This document shows positions 58,383 to 64,000 of a DNA stretch of 64,000 nt, piece by piece. The notes under the pieces were generated by a model, which made no database searches, was not told where the DNA came from, and saw only the letters and a program-made list of their open reading frames with translations. A program made the position numbers and the translations under genes. How positions within the stretch are numbered: position 1 is the stretch's first letter; the number at the start of each line of letters is the position of its first letter. This DNA comes from Pseudomonas sp. (GTDB lineage Bacteria > Pseudomonadota > Gammaproteobacteria > Pseudomonadales > Pseudomonadaceae): the NCBI RefSeq assembly GCF_030690725.1, contig NZ_JAUYGD010000004.1, positions 1 through 64,000 on the forward strand. Reading direction: 5' to 3'.

Positions 58383-58411
58383 CCCACGGACATAGTGCCT
58401 ATGTCCGTGGG
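58383..58411. terminator. Perfect hairpin beyond the tex stop
   Basis: CCCACGGACATAG and CTATGTCCGTGGG form a perfect 13-bp stem with a short loop just after the tex stop. There is no T tract, so it may be a Rho-related or 3'-end stabilising hairpin rather than a simple terminator. Confidence 0.6.
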
Positions 58412-58418
58412 CGTTGGC

Positions 58419-60743
58419 TTATTTCTTCAGCTGCTTGGCATTGGCAAACAGCGCTGCCATGCCGCCGCTGGCCGGCGCCGGCTTTTCCTGGCTGGAATGG
58501 CGTTCGCTGCGCGGTGCGTTGCCGGCCGGCTTGCCGCCACGTGCACCGCCACGCGGGCCTTCGATCTTCTCGCCAGGCGTGTCACCCATGCGCATCGACA
58601 GGGCGATGCGGTTGCGCGGGATGTCGACTTCCATGACCTTGACCTTGACCACGTCGCCGGCCTTGACCGCTTCGTGTGGGTCCTTGATGAACTTCTCCGA
58701 CAGCGCCGAGATATGCACCAGACCGTCCTGGTGTACGCCGATGTCGACGAAGGCGCCGAAGTTGGTCACGTTGGTCACCACGCCTTCGAGCATCATGCCC
58801 AGCTTGAGGTCGTTAAGGGTTTCCACACCTTCCTGGAACTCGGCGGTCTTGAACTCCGGGCGTGGGTCGCGGCCGGGTTTTTCCAGCTCGCTCAAGATAT
58901 CGCCGATGGTCACCAGACCGAACTTGTCGTCGGTGAACTGTTTCGGGTCGAGGCGCTTGAGGAAACCTGAGTCGCCGATCAGCGAGCGGATATCGCGGCC
59001 GGTGTCGGCGGCAATGCGCTGCACCAGCGGGTAGGTTTCCGGGTGCACGGCGGAGGCATCCAGCGGGTTGCTGCCGTTCATTACACGCAGGAAGCCGGCG
59101 GCCTGTTCGAAGGTCTTGTCGCCCAGGCGCGGTACTTTCAGCAGGTCGGCGCGGCTGTTGAATGCGCCGTTGGCGTCGCGGAAGGCGACGATATTCTGCG
59201 CCAGGGTGGTGTTCAGCCCTGAGATGCGTGCCAGCAGTGCGGCGGAAGCGGTATTCACATCCACGCCGACGGCGTTTACGCAGTCCTCGACCACCGCATC
59301 CAGCGAGCGCGCCAGTTTCAGCTGGGATACGTCGTGCTGGTACTGGCCAACACCGATGGATTTCGGGTCGATCTTCACCAGCTCGGCCAGCGGGTCCTGC
59401 AGGCGGCGGGCGATGGACACGGCGCCGCGCAGCGACACGTCCATGTCCGGGAACTCCTTGGCAGCCAGTTCCGAGGCGGAGTACACCGAGGCACCGGCCT
59501 CAGACACCATGACTTTGGTCAGATTCAAGCCCGGCAGCTTCTTGATCAGGTCAGCGGCCAGCTTGTCGGTCTCACGGCTGGCGGTGCCGTTGCCGATGGA
59601 GATCAGGTCGACCGCGTGCTTGGCGCAGAGTTTGGCGAGGATCGCCAATGTGCCGTCCCAGTCATTGCGCGGCGCATGCGGGTAAACGGTGGCGGTTTCC
59701 AGCACCTTGCCGGTGGCATCCACCACCGCCACTTTGCAGCCGGTGCGTAGGCCCGGGTCCAGCGCCAGGGTGGCGCGCGGGCCAGCCGGGGCGGCCAGCA
59801 GCAGGTCGTGTAGGTTGCGGGCGAACACGTTGATTGCTTCGTCTTCCGCCGCTTCGCGCAGCTCGCCGAACAGGTCGGTTTCCAGGTGGGTGTAGAGCTT
59901 GACCTTCCAGGTCCAGCGCACCACTTCGCCCAGCCATTTATCGGCGGCGCGGCCACGGGCGCTGATGCCGAAGCGCTTGCCGATCATGCCTTCGCAGGGG
60001 TGCATGCTGCCTGGGGCCTCATCGCCGACCTTCAGGCTGGCGCTGAGGATGCCTTCGTTACGCCCGCGGAAGATCGCCAGGGCGCGGTGCGAGGGCGCGC
60101 CCTTGAGCTTCTCGTCGTGTTCGAAGTAATCGCGGAACTTGGCGCCTTCGTTCTCTTTGCCGGCAACTACGCGGGCGCTGAGGATGGCGTTGTCCTTGAG
60201 GTAGCTGCGCAGGCTGGCCAGCAGATTGGCGTCCTCGGCGAAGCGCTCCATCAGGATGTATTTAGCGCCTTCGAGTACAGCCTTGACGTCGGCAAAGCCT
60301 TTTTCGGCGTCGATAAAACGCTCGGCTTCGCTTTCGGGAGTCAGCTCGGGGTCGTTAAACAGTGCGTCGGCCAGCTCGCCGAGGCCGGCTTCCAGGGCGA
60401 TCTGGCCCTTGGTGCGGCGCTTTTGCTTGAACGGCAGGTAGAGGTCTTCCAGGCGGGTCTTGGTTTCGGCCAGGTTGATCTCGCGGGTCAGCTCCGGGGT
60501 CAGCTTGCCCTGTTCCTCGATGCTGGCGAGGATGCTGGCGCGGCGCTCGTCGAGTTCGCGCAGGTAGCGCAGGCGCTCTTCCAGGTTGCGCAGCTGGGTG
60601 TCGTCGAGGCTGCCGGTTACCTCTTTACGATAGCGTGCGATAAACGGCACGGTGGAGCCTTCATCGAGCAGCGCCACGGCGGCGGCGACCTGTTGCGGGC
60701 GTACGCCCAGTTCTTCGGCGATGCGGTTGTTGATGCTGAGCAT
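58419..60743 (-). CDS. tex: Tex family RNA-binding transcription accessory protein
   Basis: A 774-residue Spt6-like protein. The order is an N-terminal HTH/helical part ([32 protein letters not shown]), a YqgF-like RNase H fold at about 330-460 ([16 protein letters not shown]), helix-hairpin-helix motifs at about 500-560, and a C-terminal S1 domain at about 645-720 ([17 protein letters not shown]). The tail (about 725-774) is Gly, Arg and Lys rich. Tex is essential or important for toxin gene expression in some bacteria. The ATG at 60743 is the conserved [12 protein letters not shown]. It diverges from ompR. Confidence 0.95.
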   Translation of the reverse strand: MLSINNRIAEELGVRPQQVAAAVALLDEGSTVPFIARYRKEVTGSLDDTQLRNLEERLRYLRELDERRASILASIEEQGKLTPELTREINLAETKTRLEDLYLPFKQKRRTKGQIALEAGLGELADALFNDPELTPESEAERFIDAEKGFADVKAVLEGAKYILMERFAEDANLLASLRSYLKDNAILSARVVAGKENEGAKFRDYFEHDEKLKGAPSHRALAIFRGRNEGILSASLKVGDEAPGSMHPCEGMIGKRFGISARGRAADKWLGEVVRWTWKVKLYTHLETDLFGELREAAEDEAINVFARNLHDLLLAAPAGPRATLALDPGLRTGCKVAVVDATGKVLETATVYPHAPRNDWDGTLAILAKLCAKHAVDLISIGNGTASRETDKLAADLIKKLPGLNLTKVMVSEAGASVYSASELAAKEFPDMDVSLRGAVSIARRLQDPLAELVKIDPKSIGVGQYQHDVSQLKLARSLDAVVEDCVNAVGVDVNTASAALLARISGLNTTLAQNIVAFRDANGAFNSRADLLKVPRLGDKTFEQAAGFLRVMNGSNPLDASAVHPETYPLVQRIAADTGRDIRSLIGDSGFLKRLDPKQFTDDKFGLVTIGDILSELEKPGRDPRPEFKTAEFQEGVETLNDLKLGMMLEGVVTNVTNFGAFVDIGVHQDGLVHISALSEKFIKDPHEAVKAGDVVKVKVMEVDIPRNRIALSMRMGDTPGEKIEGPRGGARGGKPAGNAPRSERHSSQEKPAPASGGMAALFANAKQLKK

Positions 60744-60968
60744 AGAAAAAGCTACCCACACTGAAACGAAAAACCAGCCACGCAGACCACGGGCCAGACA
60801 CGAAAGCCGCGCATTATAAACACTGCCCGGCAGCGCGCCGGGAACCAGTCGGGGAAAAATCTGCTAACAATGGGCTGCACGTCGGCTGCGGCTCCTGAGC
60901 CATAATGCCGGCCATTGCACACTGCCAGCGCGTCCGCGCCCGGCGGATGCCCGGACAAGGAGCCCTGA

Positions 60969-61703
60969 ATGAGCAGCACTGCACTTCCCGCTGAAGGCGA
61001 AAAAATCCTTATCGTCGACGACGACGCCCGCCTGCGTCGCCTGCTTGAGCGCTTCTTTGACGAGCAGGGCTACCGCGTGCGTGCGGTGGAAAACGTCGAG
61101 CAGATGGACCGTCTGCTGGCCCGCGAGCTGTTCAATCTGGTGGTGCTCGACCTGATGCTGCCGGGCGAGGACGGCCTGTCCGCCTGCCGCCGCCTGCGTG
61201 AGGCGAACAATCAGGTGCCGATCATCATGCTCACCGCCAAGGGCGATGAGGCCAGCCGCATCCAGGGCCTGGAGCTGGGCGCTGACGATTACCTGGCCAA
61301 GCCGTTCAACCCGCGCGAGCTGCTGGCGCGGATCAAGGCCGTGCTGCGCCGCCAGGCCCCGGTAGTACCGGGCGCGCCGGGCAGCGAGGACGAAAGCGTG
61401 AGCTTTGGCGAGTACGAACTGAGCCTGGCCACCCGCGAGCTGAAGAAGGGTGATGAGGTGCATATGCTCACCACCGGCGAGTTCGCCGTGCTCAAGGCGC
61501 TGGTGCAACACGCCCGCGAGCCGCTGACCCGCGACAAGCTGATGAACCTGGCCCGTGGCCGCGAGTGGGACGCCCTGGAGCGCTCCATCGACGTGCAGAT
61601 TTCCCGCCTGCGCCGGCTGATCGAGCCGGACCCGTCCAAGCCGCGCTATATCCAGACGGTCTGGGGCGTGGGTTATGTGTTTGTGCCGGACGGTAATAAA
61701 TAG
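60969..61703 (+). CDS. ompR: Response regulator OmpR (AmgR)
   Basis: DNA-binding response regulator of 244 residues. The receiver covers about 10-125 with Asp61 (VVLDLMLPGEDG) and the KPF lysine; the winged-helix OmpR/PhoB domain covers about 145-240 (TGEFAVLKALVQHAREPLTRDKL, RLRRLIEPDP). In P. aeruginosa this regulator (AmgR) controls envelope stress and aminoglycoside tolerance. The ATG at 60969 follows AAGGAG. The kinase gene follows after about 6 bp. Same order and neighbours (tex, ompR, envZ) as P. aeruginosa. Confidence 0.96.
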   Translation: MSSTALPAEGEKILIVDDDARLRRLLERFFDEQGYRVRAVENVEQMDRLLARELFNLVVLDLMLPGEDGLSACRRLREANNQVPIIMLTAKGDEASRIQGLELGADDYLAKPFNPRELLARIKAVLRRQAPVVPGAPGSEDESVSFGEYELSLATRELKKGDEVHMLTTGEFAVLKALVQHAREPLTRDKLMNLARGREWDALERSIDVQISRLRRLIEPDPSKPRYIQTVWGVGYVFVPDGNK

Positions 61704-61709
61704 ATCTTG

Positions 61710-63023
61710 ATGAAAACCCCTCTCTGGTTCCCGCAAAGCTTCTTCGCCCGCACGCTGTGGCTGGTGCTGATCGTGGTGCTGTTCTCCAAGGCGCTGACCC
61801 TGGTTTATCTGATGATGAACGAGGATGTGCTGGTCGACCGCCAGTACAGCCATGGCGCGGCGCTGACCCTGCGCGCCTATTGGGCGGCGGACCCGGAAGA
61901 TCGCGCGACCATCGCCGAGGCCGCCGGGCTCAAGCGCGTGCCGCACGAGCAGGTGCCGGCCACCGAGCAACACTGGCCGTATAGCGAGATTTTTGCCCGG
62001 CAGATGCAGACCGAACTGGGCCCGGACACCGAAGTGCGGGTGCGCGCCAAGAGCCCGCCTGCGCTCTGGGTACATGCGCCGGCACTGGGCGAGGACTGGC
62101 TGCGGGTGCCGCTGTATCCGCATCCACTGCGTGGGCAGAAAATCTGGAGTGTGCTGGGCTGGTTCCTGGCGATTGGGCTGCTGTCGACGGCGGCGGCGTG
62201 GATTTTCGTCCGTCAGCTCAGCGCGCCCTTGAATCGCCTGGTGTTTGCCGCCCGGCAGATCGGTAAGGGCCGCAGCGTGCGCCTGCCAGTGGGCGATACA
62301 CCGAACGAGATGGCCGAGGTGTACCGCGCCTTCAACCAGATGGCCGAAGACGTCGAACAAGCCGCGCGCGAGCGTGAACTGATGCTCGCCGGGGTGTCGC
62401 ACGACCTGCGTACGCCACTGACTCGCCTGCGCCTGTCCATGGAATTTCTCCACACCGACTCGGAGCTGACCGAGGACATGGTCCGTGATATCGAGGACAT
62501 GGATGCGATCCTCGACCAGTTCCTCGCCTTTATCCGCGACGGCCGTGACGAGCCGTTGGAGCAGCTCGACCTGCGCGAACTGATCAGCGAAGTGGTCGCA
62601 CCCTACAACCAGAAGCAGGAAATGGTGCGCCTGTGCATGGAGCCGGTGCCGGCTTTCCCATTGCGCCGGGTGTCGCTCAAGCGGCTCCTGGTCAACCTGA
62701 TCGAAAATGCCCTGCGTTACGGCGGCAACGCGGTGGAAGTGGCGGTGTCCTTGTCTGGCGACCACAGCGCGCCGTATGTGGTGCTGAGTGTGCTGGACCG
62801 TGGCGCGGGCATTGATCCGGCCGAGTTGGGCAGCATCTTCAACCCCTTTATCCGTGGCGACCGCGCCCGTGGCGGCCAGGGCGCCGGGTTGGGCTTGGCC
62901 ATCGTCAAGCGCATCGCCGCCTTGCACGGCGGCAGCGTCGAATTGCGTAACCGCTCCGGCGGTGGCCTGGAAGCGCGGGTTTGCCTGCCGTTGGGGCTGC
63001 TGTTGCCGCGCGACGCGGTCTAG
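61710..63023 (+). CDS. envZ: Sensor histidine kinase EnvZ (AmgS)
   Basis: A 437-residue inner-membrane kinase for OmpR/AmgR. Membrane segments at about 12-35 and 148-167 enclose a ~110-residue periplasmic sensor. HAMP follows (168-220). The phospho-acceptor is His231 (SHDLRTPLTRL). The HATPase domain has NLIENALRYGG, DRGAGID and GLGLAIVKRI. The ATG at 61710 is used; a TTG three bases earlier is the alternative. Its stop is 67 bp before the MASE1-type gene. The signal sensed is presumably misfolded membrane protein, as in P. aeruginosa. Confidence 0.95.
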   Translation: MKTPLWFPQSFFARTLWLVLIVVLFSKALTLVYLMMNEDVLVDRQYSHGAALTLRAYWAADPEDRATIAEAAGLKRVPHEQVPATEQHWPYSEIFARQMQTELGPDTEVRVRAKSPPALWVHAPALGEDWLRVPLYPHPLRGQKIWSVLGWFLAIGLLSTAAAWIFVRQLSAPLNRLVFAARQIGKGRSVRLPVGDTPNEMAEVYRAFNQMAEDVEQAARERELMLAGVSHDLRTPLTRLRLSMEFLHTDSELTEDMVRDIEDMDAILDQFLAFIRDGRDEPLEQLDLRELISEVVAPYNQKQEMVRLCMEPVPAFPLRRVSLKRLLVNLIENALRYGGNAVEVAVSLSGDHSAPYVVLSVLDRGAGIDPAELGSIFNPFIRGDRARGGQGAGLGLAIVKRIAALHGGSVELRNRSGGGLEARVCLPLGLLLPRDAV

Positions 63024-63090
63024 AGGGCACTGGCATACTGTCATCACTGCGCTGAACTATGCTTTATCAGCGCGATGACATGAGGTCAGC

Positions 63091-64000
63091 ATGCCTGCAG
63101 TTCCCCACCGCCTCTCACCATGGACCTGGTTGCTGCCGCTGCCATTGCTCCATCTGGCCACCTGGCTTTCCCTGGCGACCCAGTTCACCGATGGGGCGGC
63201 GCTGTGGTACCCACCGTTTGCCCTGGCGCTGGTGTTTGCCCTGTGGTGGGGGCCGCGCGTATTGCTTGCGGTGTACCTCAATGCCGCGTTGTCGATTCCG
63301 TTGTGGGGCCTGGAATGGCAGTGGGCGCCGCTCTATGCCCTGCCGGAAACCCTCGGTGTAGCGCTGGCCTGGCTGTTGCTGCGGCAGCGGCCGTTTGATC
63401 CGGCGTTGCCCGACCTCAGTCATTTGCTGCGTTTTATGCTGCTTGGCGTGCTGCTGCCGATTGTGCCCATGTCGCTGGGTGTGCAGGGTAATCTCTGGTT
63501 GTTTGGTCATGCGCCACTGGAGGAATTGCCCTCGGGCAGCATGACCCTGTGGCTGGCCGATAGCCTTACCGCCCTGGCCATCGCCATTCCCTTGCTGGTG
63601 TATCTGACCCCCTGGTTGCGGCGCCACGGCTGGTTGGCAGGGCCCGTGCGCAGCGGCTGTGAGCAGGTGCCCGAGGTGCTGCGCCAGTTGCCGCCCTGGC
63701 CGCTGCTGGTGCTGCTGTTGATCGGCATGCCCTGGCTCCTTGGGGTGCTGCCACTGACCCTCAATCTGCCGCTGATTGGCGTGATGCTACTGGGCCTGGC
63801 GTTGGTCTGGGGTTTTGCTGGCGGTCTCTGTGGCGCGGTGCTCAGCGTATTGATGGTGTTGATCCTGCCGCTGCTGCGCGGCCTGGTGAATAGCGCGGCC
63901 TGGCTCGACCCGCAACGCATGGAGCTGCACTTCAGCGTGCTGCTATTTATGCTCGCCACCCTCCTGGTGGGGCGCAGCCTGAGCGATCTGCGCCAGGCGC
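63091..64000 (+). CDS. MASE1-type membrane sensor protein, partial
   Basis: An open frame from ATG 63091 that runs past the right edge, giving at least 303 residues. It has about eight hydrophobic segments starting at residue 13 (WTWLLPLPLLHLATWLSL), with GAALWYPPFALALVFA and the MASE1 feature PLYALPETLGVALAWLL. MASE1 is an eight-helix sensory module found at the front of GGDEF, EAL and hybrid kinase proteins; the output domain would lie beyond the window. Ribosome site AGGTCAGC is moderate. It is probably independent of envZ. Confidence 0.8.
   Translation, partial: MPAVPHRLSPWTWLLPLPLLHLATWLSLATQFTDGAALWYPPFALALVFALWWGPRVLLAVYLNAALSIPLWGLEWQWAPLYALPETLGVALAWLLLRQRPFDPALPDLSHLLRFMLLGVLLPIVPMSLGVQGNLWLFGHAPLEELPSGSMTLWLADSLTALAIAIPLLVYLTPWLRRHGWLAGPVRSGCEQVPEVLRQLPPWPLLVLLLIGMPWLLGVLPLTLNLPLIGVMLLGLALVWGFAGGLCGAVLSVLMVLILPLLRGLVNSAAWLDPQRMELHFSVLLFMLATLLVGRSLSDLRQA

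Noticed and set aside
60864..63047. 727-codon open frame antisense to ompR/envZ
   Set aside because: Shadow frame; both sense genes have complete catalytic motifs and a conserved order.

Overview
The window is a 64 kb piece of a GC-rich gammaproteobacterial chromosome, almost certainly Pseudomonas. The protein sequences and local gene orders (pyrE; argB-algC-dut-coaBC-radC; rpmBG; kauB; lrp-dadA-ridA-dadX-pauR-cycB; xpt-rep; desA; oprE-aguA-aguB; gshA; tex-ompR-envZ) are those of Pseudomonas core loci. No tRNA, rRNA, CRISPR array, integrase, transposase or prophage gene is visible. The long antisense reading frames are GC-rich shadows.

Layout. 1-8.3 kb: pyrE, a secreted DUF4124 protein, a ~725 bp inverted-duplication intergenic element, then argB, algC (long membrane-anchored form), dut and coaBC leftward, and radC rightward. 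8.5-11.4 kb: a peptide-type ABC substrate-binding protein, ribosomal proteins L28 and L33, and a cupin. 11.4-24 kb: amine and amino-acid catabolism: an apparent aminotransferase remnant, aldehyde dehydrogenase KauB, an MFS transporter, a MocR-type regulator, a PuuB/PauB-type oxidase, the Lrp-controlled D-alanine genes (dadA, ridA, dadX), the PauR-type repressor, cytochrome c5 and xpt. 24-34 kb: Rep helicase, a GGDEF-EAL protein, a penicillin-binding protein, ChrA, and a second gamma-glutamyl-polyamine operon (oxidase, XRE-cupin regulator, glutamine synthetase-like enzyme).

34-44 kb is the most accessory-looking part. It is a tightly packed leftward cluster of a PAS-GGDEF-EAL protein, a receiver-HDOD protein, a 1484-residue GAF/PAS histidine kinase, a single receiver, an Hpt-REC-REC-GGDEF protein and a GNAT enzyme. 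It looks like one phosphorelay/c-di-GMP unit. 44-56 kb: acyl-lipid desaturase DesA, a PAS-GGDEF cyclase, an OprD-family porin behind a good sigma-54 promoter, an ArsR-controlled sulfur/persulfide operon (two YeeE/YedE proteins, a DUF2892 protein, a metallo-beta-lactamase-fold dioxygenase, a SulP transporter), a soluble BdlA-like double-PAS chemoreceptor, and the agmatine operon aguBA with twin upstream repeats. 56-64 kb: an Rmf-like small protein, gshA, tex, ompR/envZ (amgRS) and the start of a MASE1-type membrane protein that runs off the window.

Three themes link the genes. Polyamine/agmatine/alanine catabolism is represented by at least eight genes in three clusters. Cyclic-di-GMP signalling has four GGDEF and/or EAL proteins plus a BdlA-like protein. 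Reactive-sulfur and envelope stress is represented by the ArsR operon, gshA and amgRS. Against the P. aeruginosa order as I remember it, the window joins segments that lie apart there (PA53xx, PA15xx, PA02xx and PA52xx/51xx regions), so it is a rearranged mosaic of core blocks. No clearly new class of defence or mobile system was found. The best candidates for undescribed biology are the 34-44 kb signalling operon, the ArsR sulfur operon, the inverted-duplication element and several unassigned operator-like sites.
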